Notes: generated by a model not told the origin, from the letters alone. A stretch of 64,000 nucleotides of DNA from Autumnicola psychrophila (GCF_031846645.1 NZ_JAVRHN010000001.1:539196-603195), one strand, 5' to 3'; positions 7,406-16,457 are shown, counted from the stretch's first letter. Program-made: numbers and translations.

Positions 7406-10204
7406 ATGAAACATTTTTTAGCATCTTTTACAGTATTATTTTTAACAACACTGCCAATGCTGGCCCAGCAAGAAAACACGGGCTCTATTGTAGGGAAATT
7501 GTCCGATAAGGAAATGAACGGAGAACCCTTACCCTTTGCAAATGTAATAATTAAAGGTACATCAAAAGGTACCACCACAGATTTTGACGGCCTTTATGTA
7601 CTAAAAGGTCTTGAACCCGGAACATATACCGTGGAATTTAGTTTTGTAGGATATGAAACCCTGGAAGTTCCTAACGTAGAGGTTGTGTCCGGAAAAGTTA
7701 CCGAGGTAAATACGGGATTAGGTGCCAGCGCCGCTGCACTTGATGAAGTGATTATTTCTACAGTTTCCAGAAGAGATTCTGAAGTTGCCCTTTTACTGGA
7801 ACAAAAAGGTGCCATGGAAATTAAAGAAAGTATAGGGGCACAAGAACTGGCAAAATTAGGGGTTTCTGATGTTGCCACAGCTACCACTAAAATTTCGGGA
7901 GTTACCACGAGTGAGGCTTCAGGCGATTTATTTGTAAGAGGTTTAGGGGATCGTTATTTATATACCACTTTAAATAATCTTCCTATTCCTTCAGATGATG
8001 TGGAGCGTAAGAATATTGATCTTGGCCTGTTTCCAACACGTGTGGTACAGAGTGTAAGCATTAGCAAAACATATTCTGCACAAAATTCTGCTGATCAGGC
8101 TTCAGGAACGGTTAATATTGACTCAAGGGAACTGAGGGGAACACAGGAACTGGATTTTGGTATGCGCTTTGGAGCAAATACAAATGCCATTGGAGAATAT
8201 AATAATTTTAAGGTTTCTCCAAACCAGGAAGATGTTTATTTTGGTTTTTATGACCAAGCTATCCCTACAGAATATTCCATTAACAACCAGAGCTGGGATC
8301 CTCAAACCGATGCTTTCCCGGTAAACCAGAGATATGCTTTAACTGCCGGAAAGAAATTTGGGAAAAACCTGAAAGTTCTTCTTACCGGATCACAATCTAC
8401 CAATTTTGAATATCGTAGCGGATTATTTAGAGAGTATCGTAATAACAACCTATACGATTATTTCTCTGATACCGAAAATTTCCAGAAAACTGTAAATACC
8501 ACAGGACTTCTAGATGTAGGCTATGAAATAAATGAAGATCACCGCATTAAAATAACCAGTCTCTTTATAAATAAACTTACAGATGAAGTTTATGAAGCTG
8601 GTCGGAATGCAGAGGGGGTAATATTTGAGGAAACTGCTCCGGCCGAAAACCTCAACCAATTTGTACGTGATCAAAACATCAAACAAACAAGGCTATGGGT
8701 AAATCAGCTTCATGGAGACCACAACCTTTCAGAAATGAATACGCTGGAATGGGCTGTTGGATACAACATGGTAAAAGCCGATGAACCTAATCGTATCCGT
8801 AACGAATTAAATATAAATGATGAAGGTTTCGTTCAGTTTGGAAGAATGGGTGGCTATCAGCAACGAAAATCTACTCAGGAAATCAATGATAATGAATTTA
8901 ACGCCCTACTTACTGATCAAATTAATTTCATTAAAAGCGACACCACAGATAACAATGTTTATCTCCAGTTTGGTGGAAATTACAGAAACAAAGAAAGAGA
9001 TTTTTATTCCAGGTTTTTTGGTGTTGAAGAAAACGGACTTAACAGAGTTAATCCTTCCTCTATTGATAATCTTACCGACGCTTTATCTACAGAAAATTTC
9101 AGAAACGACAACCTGACTCTTAATAGGTTAAACCCAGATCTTTATGAGGCTACTTTAGAATCCTATTCTGGATTTGCAGCTTTTAATTATGGGTTTGGTA
9201 AGTGGAACTTTAACGTGGGTGCAAGGTATCAAAAGGATAATCTTGATGTGGTTTTTGACGTAAACAACTATCCGGCCAACCGTCCAAATTATTCATTCCA
9301 GAGCTACGATAACATTTACCCGAGTTTTAATATCAAATTTTCGCCAAATGAGAATTCTAACCTTAGATTGGCTGCAAGTAAAACCATAACCCTTCCGGAA
9401 TTCAAGGAAATAGCTCCTTTTGAATATGTTTCTCAGACGGGACAAATCACCAGAGGTAATCCAGAATTAGATGCTTCCAATAACCTTAACCTGGATCTTA
9501 AATATGAATTATTTCCTAAATCTGGCCAGCTAATTTCCCTTACAGGTTTCTACAAGAAAATTGAAGATCCAATAAACAGGGTGCAGGATCGGGGTGCTGC
9601 AGGGGTTTTCTCTTACTTTAATGCCGGAAAGGAAGCAAATATCTACGGCCTGGAACTGGAAACTAAAGTTAATGTTATCAATAACGAAGAACCGGAAGGA
9701 TTTGATTTTGATGTAGCTTTTAATGTTTCCAGAACATGGCACGTACAGGATCTTAAAAATGTCTACAACAACGAAGGAAATTTTATACGAACCTTCCAGT
9801 ATAACAATAAGACTGAAATTGGTCTTCAAGGTGCTTCTGACTGGATTTTTAATGGCTCCCTTAATTTTTCTACCGAATCTGAGAACCCTTTTAGAGCTTC
9901 TTTTGTAGGATATTATGCTTCAGATAAAATTTTCGCACTTGGATCACCTGAAGTACAAACACAAACTGAAGTTTTCTATAACGACGAAATTATTGAAAAA
10001 GGTTTTGTTGTTCTGGACGCTGTATTTAGCCAAAATTTGGGAGAACACTGGGATATCCAGTTCCGTGGACAAAACCTTCTGAATCCCGAAATCGAAAGGG
10101 TACAGGATGTAAGACCAAGTTCTACAGGAATTGAATCCACCCAAACCGTAAGGTCATACACCCGCGGTGCAGTATTAAGTCTTGGTGTAAACTATTCTTT
10201 TTAA
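7406..10204 (+). CDS. TonB-dependent outer-membrane receptor (SusC/CarboxypepD_reg type)
   Basis: This 932-residue protein has a signal peptide (about 1-20, ending LAQ). A carboxypeptidase-regulatory-like beta domain follows at about 25-105 (GKLSDKEMNGEPLPFANV ... GTSKGTTTDFDG ... FVGYE). The plug domain spans about 120-245, with DLFVRGLGDRYLYTTLNN. The rest is a C-terminal beta-barrel ending in YSF, the terminal aromatic typical of outer-membrane barrels. It should import a ligand energised by TonB-ExbBD. It stands divergent from the PhoB-like regulator and is followed 46 bp later by a large lipoprotein, an arrangement like SusC/SusD although the partner is not a SusD homologue. The substrate is unknown; a phosphorus compound is suggested only by context. 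Confidence 0.9.
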   Translation: MKHFLASFTVLFLTTLPMLAQQENTGSIVGKLSDKEMNGEPLPFANVIIKGTSKGTTTDFDGLYVLKGLEPGTYTVEFSFVGYETLEVPNVEVVSGKVTEVNTGLGASAAALDEVIISTVSRRDSEVALLLEQKGAMEIKESIGAQELAKLGVSDVATATTKISGVTTSEASGDLFVRGLGDRYLYTTLNNLPIPSDDVERKNIDLGLFPTRVVQSVSISKTYSAQNSADQASGTVNIDSRELRGTQELDFGMRFGANTNAIGEYNNFKVSPNQEDVYFGFYDQAIPTEYSINNQSWDPQTDAFPVNQRYALTAGKKFGKNLKVLLTGSQSTNFEYRSGLFREYRNNNLYDYFSDTENFQKTVNTTGLLDVGYEINEDHRIKITSLFINKLTDEVYEAGRNAEGVIFEETAPAENLNQFVRDQNIKQTRLWVNQLHGDHNLSEMNTLEWAVGYNMVKADEPNRIRNELNINDEGFVQFGRMGGYQQRKSTQEINDNEFNALLTDQINFIKSDTTDNNVYLQFGGNYRNKERDFYSRFFGVEENGLNRVNPSSIDNLTDALSTENFRNDNLTLNRLNPDLYEATLESYSGFAAFNYGFGKWNFNVGARYQKDNLDVVFDVNNYPANRPNYSFQSYDNIYPSFNIKFSPNENSNLRLAASKTITLPEFKEIAPFEYVSQTGQITRGNPELDASNNLNLDLKYELFPKSGQLISLTGFYKKIEDPINRVQDRGAAGVFSYFNAGKEANIYGLELETKVNVINNEEPEGFDFDVAFNVSRTWHVQDLKNVYNNEGNFIRTFQYNNKTEIGLQGASDWIFNGSLNFSTESENPFRASFVGYYASDKIFALGSPEVQTQTEVFYNDEIIEKGFVVLDAVFSQNLGEHWDIQFRGQNLLNPEIERVQDVRPSSTGIESTQTVRSYTRGAVLSLGVNYSF

Positions 10205-10250
10205 CTCAACATATAAACCACTAACAATCTGAACCTTAAAATTTAAAAAA

Positions 10251-12257
10251 ATGAAAAAATTAATTAATCACTTTTTATTAGTTCTTGCAGTAGTTCTGGG
10301 CCTCGTAGCCACGGGATGTAGCAACGATGACAATTCTATTGAACCCATCGACGATGATGGAGGAAATCCAGGAGGGCCTGAAGGTACAACACTAAATGGA
10401 TCTCTTGAAGAAGACCGTACCCTTGACGCGAGTGAAACTTACTCTCTTACCGGAATTCTTTCCGTAGAGGCAGGAGCAACGTTGACTATTCCTGCAGGAA
10501 CAAAAATCGTAGCTGATGCCGACCTTGATGACAGCGACGAAACTAACGTTTACATCGTGGTACAAAAAGGAGGAATGATAGATATACAGGGAACAGCTTC
10601 TGCTCCTGTGGTAATGTCTTCTGCAAACGGCCAATCAGGTAGCTGGGGAGGTCTTATTATAGCAGGAAATGCTGAAACTACCGCAGGTACAGATGCAACT
10701 GCTGAAGTTGGAGGTATCATCTACGGAGGTACAGAATCTGATGACGATTCTGGATCTATTAGCTATCTTTTACTTTCTGATGCCGGAGCGCAGATAAATG
10801 CAGAATCTCAGTTTAACGGACTTTCACTTTACGGAGTTGGTTCAGAAACTACTATCCAAAACATTGCTATCACTAATGGAGCTGATGACGGGGTTGAATT
10901 TTTTGGAGGATCTGTTTCTGCATCAAATATTTATTTGGAAAATAACGAAGATGATGCTGTAGACTGGACCGAAGGTTGGGATGGTACTTTAACTGACGTA
11001 TATGTACTTAATAACGATCCTAATTTCTCTACGGCTATTGAAGCTGACGGAGTAAATAGCAATCCAACCATTAATAATTTTACTGCTGTTTCTACTGCAG
11101 GTGGAACTGCCCTACAATTTAAAGCACAATCTGGAGCTACTATTACGGGACTTTCCCTTTCTGGCTATGATACAGCTGTAGATATCCCTGAAGCCGGAAG
11201 AACAGATCTTTCAGGTATTCAGTTAAATGGTGCTGATGCTGATGTAGATATGGATTATACTGAAGTTCCAACTGTTGAAGTCAGTAGTTTTGACTGGGTT
11301 ACCAACCGTGGGCAGGTATCAGTTTTACCAGGTACGATTTCTTCAGATTATTCTCTTGATGCAAATTCAGATTATGTAATCAACGGAATAGTATCAGTAG
11401 AAGAAGGAGCTACTCTTACAATTCCTGCAGGAACAAATATTACTGCGAGAACAGATGAGGATGAAGATGGAACAAGCGTTTACATTGTAGTTCAAAAAGG
11501 AGGAATAATTGATGTGCAGGGAACTGAAGAGAACCCAGTGGTTATGACTTCTACTTCAGGTCAACCAGGAAGCTGGGGAGGATTGGTAATTGCCGGTAAT
11601 GCTGAAACAACTGCCGGTACCAATGCAACTGCTGAGGTTGGAGGTATTATCTATGGAGGTGATGATCCTGAAGATAATTCCGGTTCTATAACTTACCTTA
11701 TTCTTTCTGACGCCGGAGCGCAGATAAATGCAGAATCTCAGTACAATGGAATTTCTCTTTATGCAGTAGGTTCAGAAACCACTATAGAAAATGTTGCTAT
11801 TCTTAACGGAGCTGATGATGGAATTGAATTCTTTGGAGGATCGGTTTCTGCATCCAATCTTTACCTGGAAAACAACCAGGATGATGCTGTAGACTGGACT
11901 GAAGGTTGGAACGGCGGCGTAAGCAATGTCTATGTATCGAATACAGATGCAAATTTTTCCACTGCTATAGAAGCCGATGGTGTGAATGGTAACCCAACAA
12001 TCGAAAACTTCACTGCTGTATCTACAGTAGGAGGAACTGCTTTACAATTCAAAGCACAATCTGGAGCTATTATCACCGGACTTTCTCTTTCTGGATATGA
12101 TACTGATGTTGATATTACTGAAGATGGAAGAACAGATCTTTCCGGGATCCAAATAGAAGGCGCAGACGCTGATACAGAAGCTGCTTACGATGCAGATGCT
12201 ACAGTTGATGCAGCAATGTTTGACTGGACGGAAGGAAATTTATCATATTTGAATTAG
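10251..12257 (+). CDS. Surface lipoprotein with two tandem homologous halves (predicted beta-helix)
   Basis: This 668-residue lipoprotein has a lipobox ending VATGC with Cys23, followed by an acidic/Gly-rich linker to about residue 45. Two homologous units of about 310 residues follow (roughly 46-356 and 357-668). Both carry VEAGATLTIPAGT-like, YIVVQKGG, GSWGGLIIAGNAE, GIIYGG, FFGGSVSASN and DDAVDWTEGW motifs. The regular GG-rich turns suggest a right-handed beta-helix; this is inference. Related proteins in Bacteroidota genomes are often labelled multidrug transporter, but nothing here supports transport: there is no membrane segment besides the signal. As the gene after a TonB receptor it may be the surface partner that captures the ligand. 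Confidence 0.75.
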   Translation: MKKLINHFLLVLAVVLGLVATGCSNDDNSIEPIDDDGGNPGGPEGTTLNGSLEEDRTLDASETYSLTGILSVEAGATLTIPAGTKIVADADLDDSDETNVYIVVQKGGMIDIQGTASAPVVMSSANGQSGSWGGLIIAGNAETTAGTDATAEVGGIIYGGTESDDDSGSISYLLLSDAGAQINAESQFNGLSLYGVGSETTIQNIAITNGADDGVEFFGGSVSASNIYLENNEDDAVDWTEGWDGTLTDVYVLNNDPNFSTAIEADGVNSNPTINNFTAVSTAGGTALQFKAQSGATITGLSLSGYDTAVDIPEAGRTDLSGIQLNGADADVDMDYTEVPTVEVSSFDWVTNRGQVSVLPGTISSDYSLDANSDYVINGIVSVEEGATLTIPAGTNITARTDEDEDGTSVYIVVQKGGIIDVQGTEENPVVMTSTSGQPGSWGGLVIAGNAETTAGTNATAEVGGIIYGGDDPEDNSGSITYLILSDAGAQINAESQYNGISLYAVGSETTIENVAILNGADDGIEFFGGSVSASNLYLENNQDDAVDWTEGWNGGVSNVYVSNTDANFSTAIEADGVNGNPTIENFTAVSTVGGTALQFKAQSGAIITGLSLSGYDTDVDITEDGRTDLSGIQIEGADADTEAAYDADATVDAAMFDWTEGNLSYLN

Positions 12258-12287
12258 CCTGAAAATATAATCATCTGCCTTCAAATT

Positions 12288-12316
12288 AAAAAGGCCGCCG
12301 AAGTGGCGGCCTTTTT
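12288..12316 (+). terminator. Rho-independent terminator of receptor-lipoprotein operon
   Basis: Perfect 12-bp arms AAAAAGGCCGCC (12288-12299) and GGCGGCCTTTTT (12305-12316) enclose a 5-nt loop and end in a T-run, 30 bp after the lipoprotein stop. Confidence 0.92.
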
Positions 12317-12377
12317 CTGTTAAATTTATTAACCATATTAGCGTATTTTTATGGCAGGATTTTTGAAAATTAATTCG

Positions 12378-12385
12378 TAGTTTTG
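12378..12385 (+). promoter_or_regulatory. -7 promoter element of the T9SS mini-protein
   Basis: TAGTTTTG matches TAnnTTTG exactly and lies 19 nt before the ATG at 12405. It gives the mini-protein its own promoter after the terminator at 12288-12316. No -33 TTTG is seen at the usual distance. Confidence 0.45.
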
Positions 12386-12404
12386 TAATAATCAGCCAGA
12401 AAGA

Positions 12405-12743
12405 ATGAAGCAAAAATACTTTTTCAGTTTCATATTTGTTTGTTTTTTGTCTTTTGCCACTCCAGTTGTGGCTCAGGACACTACAAGCACGGGGAATAGG
12501 ACCGAGATTCCTATTTCAGGATTATCAATTTATCCTAATCCTGTTACTGGCGGTAAGGTTTATATTAGCACGACCAGAAATCTTGAAAAACAAATTGAAA
12601 TTTATAATGTGCTTGGGAAACCAGTTCAAAGGACAAGGATACGAGGGAAAGAATTAGATGTCTCCACCTTAAGCCCCGGGATTTATATCCTGAAAATTGA
12701 AGAACAAAACAGCAAAGCAACAAGAAAGCTCGTTATTAAATAA
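12405..12743 (+). CDS. Secreted mini-protein consisting of a T9SS type A sorting domain
   Basis: This 112-residue protein has a signal peptide (1-23, ending VVA), a linker of about ten residues (DTTSTGNRTE) and then a type A T9SS C-terminal domain (about 35-112). Domain hallmarks are LSIYPNPV near residue 40, the central IEIYNVLGKPV, and LSPGIYILKIE followed by TRKLVIK. In normal T9SS cargo this domain is a C-terminal tag cleaved or anchored at the surface; here practically no cargo precedes it. It has its own promoter and terminator but lies directly behind the receptor-lipoprotein operon. What it does is unknown. Confidence 0.88.
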   Translation: MKQKYFFSFIFVCFLSFATPVVAQDTTSTGNRTEIPISGLSIYPNPVTGGKVYISTTRNLEKQIEIYNVLGKPVQRTRIRGKELDVSTLSPGIYILKIEEQNSKATRKLVIK

Positions 12744-12769
12744 TATTACAATAATATTTTAAGTACCTG

Positions 12770-12796
12770 AAAGCTTCTATTTATAGAGGCTTTTCC
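12770..12796 (+). terminator. Hairpin after the T9SS mini-protein
   Basis: AAAGCTTCTA (12770-12779) pairs with TAGAGGCTTT (12784-12793) with one G-U pair and a 4-nt loop, followed by TTCC. It lies 10 bp before the next gene. Confidence 0.6.
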
Positions 12797-12805
12797 GTTT
12801 TATAG

Positions 12806-13795
12806 ATGACCCATAGCATGCTCAAGGACCAGATATTTAATATTTCTTCTGAAGTTGAATTTGAAAGGATTACACTCGAGGTGTTTAAGTTTCAGTATGC
12901 CCAAAATAAAGTGTACCGCCAATTTTGCCAATTATTGGGCAAAGACAGCACTTCGGTTAACAGTATAAAAGAAATACCTTTTCTTCCAATTGAATTTTTT
13001 AAAACCCACAGCGTACTTTCTTCTGAAAAAGCGCCGGAAATCACCTTTACAAGTAGCGGAACAACCGGAAACACCACCAGCAAACATCATGTGATCGATT
13101 TAAAGCTTTATGAGGAAAGTTTTACTGAAGGATTTAAACATTTCTATGGAAATCCTGAAGACCTGGTGATATTTGCCCTTTTACCGTCTTATCTTGAACG
13201 GCAGGGTTCTTCGCTGATTTATATGGCAGAAAATCTCATTTCCAGAAGTAAACATGATGAAAGTGGCTTCTACCTCAACGAACTCGGGGAATTAGCCGCA
13301 AAACTTACAAAACTTGATCAATCTGGAAAGAAAATCCTGCTCATAGGCGTTTCCTTTGCTCTTTTGGACATGGTGGAAAACTTCAGTTTTAAGCTTCAGA
13401 ATACAATTATCATGGAAACCGGCGGAATGAAAGGCCGGCGCAAAGAAATGATAAGAAAAGAGCTTCATCATATCCTTGCTAAAGGTTTTGGGGTTGATAA
13501 AATCCACAGTGAGTACGGAATGACGGAATTGCTTTCGCAGGCCTACTCTAAAGGATCTGGTGTTTTTGAATGTCCGCCCTGGATGAAGATTTTAATCCGC
13601 GATCCTGAAGATGCTCTGGAAATTCTTCCGGAAAACAAAAACGGCGGAATAAATGTAATTGATCTGGCAAACCTTAATTCCTGTTCTTTCCTTGCCACAC
13701 AAGATCTTGGCAAAAACCTCTCAAAAAACACCACAGAAATTCTGGGAAGATTCGACAATAGTGATATTCGGGGTTGTAATCTTATGGTTTTATAA
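12806..13795 (+). CDS. LuxE-like acyl-activating enzyme / acyltransferase
   Basis: This 329-residue protein resembles LuxE acyl-protein synthetase and the phenylacetate-CoA-ligase branch of adenylate-forming enzymes. It has the phosphate-binding signature TFTSSGTTGNTTSKH and the later SEYGMTELLSQAY, the motif that contacts adenylate. No luciferase or fatty-acid reductase genes are near, so bioluminescence is not implied. Activating a carboxylate for surface-lipid or pigment chemistry is possible but unproven. The ATG at 12806 is used; an ATG at 12818 also fits the family start (MLKDQIFNI). It is the last plus-strand gene before the shared terminator at 14025-14066. Confidence 0.75.
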   Translation: MTHSMLKDQIFNISSEVEFERITLEVFKFQYAQNKVYRQFCQLLGKDSTSVNSIKEIPFLPIEFFKTHSVLSSEKAPEITFTSSGTTGNTTSKHHVIDLKLYEESFTEGFKHFYGNPEDLVIFALLPSYLERQGSSLIYMAENLISRSKHDESGFYLNELGELAAKLTKLDQSGKKILLIGVSFALLDMVENFSFKLQNTIIMETGGMKGRRKEMIRKELHHILAKGFGVDKIHSEYGMTELLSQAYSKGSGVFECPPWMKILIRDPEDALEILPENKNGGINVIDLANLNSCSFLATQDLGKNLSKNTTEILGRFDNSDIRGCNLMVL

Positions 13796-14024
13796 CCTGA
13801 TTAGCAGCAGACTGTATAAAATAGAAAATATTCAAAAAAAATATTCCTGTAAAGCCTTTTCACTACTGAGATAGAAGAAAAAACAGAAGAAATTTAATTT
13901 TTTTATGTAGAATAATGTAATGTAAAGAAGGTTTTTCGACCTAATATATGTGAGAAAGTGAAATAGAATTTCCTCTCTTACAGGTTAGTTGGTTTTTTCA
14001 TAATAAATTGGTTGGTTAGTTAGT
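13796..14024. other. Intergenic region, no gene seen
   Basis: This AT-rich stretch between convergent genes has only very short open frames. It contains a GGTTAGTT-type sequence repeated at about 13983-14024 and an imperfect TGTGAGA ... TCTCTTACA inverted pair at about 13949-13982. No RNA gene is recognised. Confidence 0.4.
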
Positions 14025-14066
14025 TGCAATCCCTCTGTACACCCCTACGTGACAGAGGGATTTGCA
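14025..14066. terminator. Shared terminator of luxE-like gene and tyrS
   Basis: TGCAATCCCTCTGT (14025-14038) pairs with ACAGAGGGATTTGCA (14052-14066), with one bulged base and a 13-nt loop. It lies 3 bp beyond the tyrS stop and serves converging transcripts. Confidence 0.75.
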
Positions 14067-14068
14067 TT

Positions 14069-15364
14069 TTATACCACTCTTATTATGTACGTATTCTTTT
14101 TACCCTTATTTAGAATAACATATTTATTGTTGAGAAGATCTGAAGTTGTAATTACATAATCTTCCTTTACTTTTTCTTTATTAACAGAAACAGAATTCTC
14201 TTTTAAAGCCCTTCTGGCTTCCCCGTTAGAATTGAGAAAGTCTGTTTTTGCAGCAAGGGCAGCGATCATATCGAGACCAGCTTCAATTTCTGTTCTGGCT
14301 ATTTCAGCTTGTGGCACTCCTTCAAAAACATCCAGAAAAGTAGCTTCATTTAAACCTTTAAGGTCTTCAGCTGTACTTTTTCCGAACAAAACTTCAGAAG
14401 CTTTAACGGCATTGTCGTAATCTTCTTCAGAATGAACCATTATTGTCACCTCTTTGGCCAAAACCCTTTGAAGTTCCCTTTGATGAGGAGCTTCAGTATG
14501 TTTGTGAACCAAATCATCAATTTCTTCTTTACTTAAAAAAGTGAAAATCTTTATATACTTTTCAGCATCAGCATCGCTGGTATTTAGCCAATATTGGTAA
14601 AATTTATAGGGAGACGTACGCTGCGGATCCAGCCATACATTTCCACCTTCGGTTTTGCCAAATTTCGTCCCGTCGGCTTTTGTTATTAAAGGACAGGTTA
14701 AGGCATAGCCTTTTCCGTTCCCAATCCTTCTTATAAGTTCGGTTCCTGTGGTAATATTACCCCACTGGTCACTTCCCCCCATCTGCAAAGTACATTGGTG
14801 CTCCCTGAAGAGATGAAGAAAATCGTACCCCTGTACCATTTGATAAGTAAATTCTGTAAAAGACATTCCTTCGGCAGCATCAGAAGACAGCCTTTTCTTT
14901 ACAGAATCTTTCGCCATCATGTAATTAACAGTAATGTGTTTACCAACATCACGTATAAAAGCCAGGAATGAAAAATCCTTCATCCAGTCATAGTTATTTA
15001 CCAAAACTGCCGTATTTTCTGCATCCCCTTTAAATTCCAGGAATTTCGATAATTGCGCTTTTAGAGCTTCCTGGTTATGACGTAGCGTTTCCTCATCCAG
15101 TAAATTACGCTCTGCAGATTTCCCTGAAGGGTCGCCAATCATCCCGGTAGCACCGCCAACAAGGGCGTAAGGCTTATGTCCACAAAGCTGAAAATGTCTT
15201 AACATCATCACGCCTACCAAATGACCTATATGAAGCGAATCTGCGGTAGGATCTATTCCCACATAGGCAGCACGCATTTCTTCCATTAAATGTTCTTCGG
15301 TTCCTGGCATTGCGTCATGTAACATTCCGCGCCACGTAAGTTCTTCTACAAAATTTTTGTTCAT
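14069..15364 (-). CDS. tyrS: Tyrosyl-tRNA synthetase
   Basis: This class I aminoacyl-tRNA synthetase charges tRNA-Tyr. The HIGH signature is intact (SLHIGHLVG), as is the KMSKS-equivalent KFGKTEGG. Tyrosine-binding context includes YVGIDPTADS and QMGGSDQWGNITTG. A C-terminal S4-like RNA-binding domain ends the protein (RRALKENSVSVNKEKV). The start is set at the ATG at 15364 (431 aa), giving MNKNFVEELTWRGM, the usual N-terminus. Thirteen further in-frame codons upstream are not conserved in character. Confidence 0.95.
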   Translation of the reverse strand: MNKNFVEELTWRGMLHDAMPGTEEHLMEEMRAAYVGIDPTADSLHIGHLVGVMMLRHFQLCGHKPYALVGGATGMIGDPSGKSAERNLLDEETLRHNQEALKAQLSKFLEFKGDAENTAVLVNNYDWMKDFSFLAFIRDVGKHITVNYMMAKDSVKKRLSSDAAEGMSFTEFTYQMVQGYDFLHLFREHQCTLQMGGSDQWGNITTGTELIRRIGNGKGYALTCPLITKADGTKFGKTEGGNVWLDPQRTSPYKFYQYWLNTSDADAEKYIKIFTFLSKEEIDDLVHKHTEAPHQRELQRVLAKEVTIMVHSEEDYDNAVKASEVLFGKSTAEDLKGLNEATFLDVFEGVPQAEIARTEIEAGLDMIAALAAKTDFLNSNGEARRALKENSVSVNKEKVKEDYVITTSDLLNNKYVILNKGKKNTYIIRVV

Positions 15365-15444
15365 GGTCTCTAAGTCTTCTAAAAACAGCCGTAAAGATAC
15401 CATAAACTGTTATTTTTCCTAAGTGGTTTCGCTATATTTACCAC

Positions 15445-16455
15445 ATGATTCTAGTAACCGGAGGAACGGGCCTTGTGGGTTCGCATTTACTTTTGGATCT
15501 CGCCAGATCGGGAGAGAAAATCCGCGCGATCCATAGAGAAAGCAGTAATCTTGAGACGGTGGAGAAAGTTTTCTCCTATTATGTTTCTTCTGCGGAAGCA
15601 AAAAAACTTTTTAATACTATTGAATGGGTTAAGGCGGACATACTGAATATTCCGGCCTTAAAATTGGCATTTTCAGAGGTTGACTTTGTTTACCACTGTG
15701 CGGCCCTTATTTCTTTTGATTCGGGCGATGTCAACAAACTCCGACAAATAAATATTACGGGCACAGCAAATGTTGTAAACCTTTGTATTTCGAATTCGGT
15801 TAAAAAACTTTGCCATGTAAGTAGTACGGCCAGCCTCGGAAAACCCCTGGTAGGTAATAAAATTACTGAAAAAACCCCCTGGAATCCTGAAGAGAACCAT
15901 AGCGATTATGCAATTTCAAAATACGGCGCTGAAATTGAAGTTTGGCGCGGAACACAGGAAGGTGTTGACGCGGTAATTGTCAATCCCGGAATAATTATTG
16001 GCCCCGGATTCTGGAATGCGGGGTCTGGTCCTATTTTCCGAAAATTAGATAAAGGATTCAATTATTATTTTCCGAAAATCACAGGGTTTGTAGATGTAAA
16101 GGATGTAGTGAAAGCCATGCAGCAATTAATGGCTTCAGAAATTAAAAATGAACAGTTTATTCTTGTTTCTGAAAACCGAAATTTTAAATATGTCTTTAAA
16201 GAAGCGGCGGCAAGTATTAATAAACCCGCACCCCGAAAGAAATTAAAGAAATGGATGATTTTGCTGGCCTGGATATTTCAGAGCTTTGGAAGTATTTTTG
16301 GATTTAAAAAACAGCTTAGCAGAGCTTCCAAAAAATCCCTTTATGACGAGTGGCATTTCAGTAATAAAAAAATAAAGAACGATCTTAGTTTTCAGTTTCA
16401 GCCGTTATCAGTAAGTATCAGGGAAACCGGAAAAATTTATTTGAAAGAGTCCTGA
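15445..16455 (+). CDS. NAD(P)-dependent extended SDR (epimerase/dehydratase family)
   Basis: This 336-residue extended short-chain dehydrogenase has the Rossmann motif TGGTGLVGSH at the N-terminus. The catalytic YxxxK appears as YAISKYGAE near residue 155, with a supporting Ser in VSSTASLG. IVNPGIIIGPG is typical of the dihydroflavonol-4-reductase/sterol-dehydrogenase-like subgroup. The substrate cannot be told. It is divergent from tyrS with a short shared upstream region holding a near-consensus TATATTTA at 15432-15439, 5 nt before the start, so its 5' leader would be very short or absent. Confidence 0.85.
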   Translation: MILVTGGTGLVGSHLLLDLARSGEKIRAIHRESSNLETVEKVFSYYVSSAEAKKLFNTIEWVKADILNIPALKLAFSEVDFVYHCAALISFDSGDVNKLRQINITGTANVVNLCISNSVKKLCHVSSTASLGKPLVGNKITEKTPWNPEENHSDYAISKYGAEIEVWRGTQEGVDAVIVNPGIIIGPGFWNAGSGPIFRKLDKGFNYYFPKITGFVDVKDVVKAMQQLMASEIKNEQFILVSENRNFKYVFKEAAASINKPAPRKKLKKWMILLAWIFQSFGSIFGFKKQLSRASKKSLYDEWHFSNKKIKNDLSFQFQPLSVSIRETGKIYLKES

Positions 16456-16457
16456 TT

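Noticed and set aside
10251..12257. Tandem repeat in the lipoprotein considered as an assembly duplication
   Set aside because: The halves differ at many codons with mostly synonymous or conservative changes and the reading frame is kept, so it is a real internal duplication.
10251..12257. Multidrug transporter annotation for the lipoprotein
   Set aside because: No transmembrane segments other than the lipoprotein signal; the repeats look like a secreted beta-structure.
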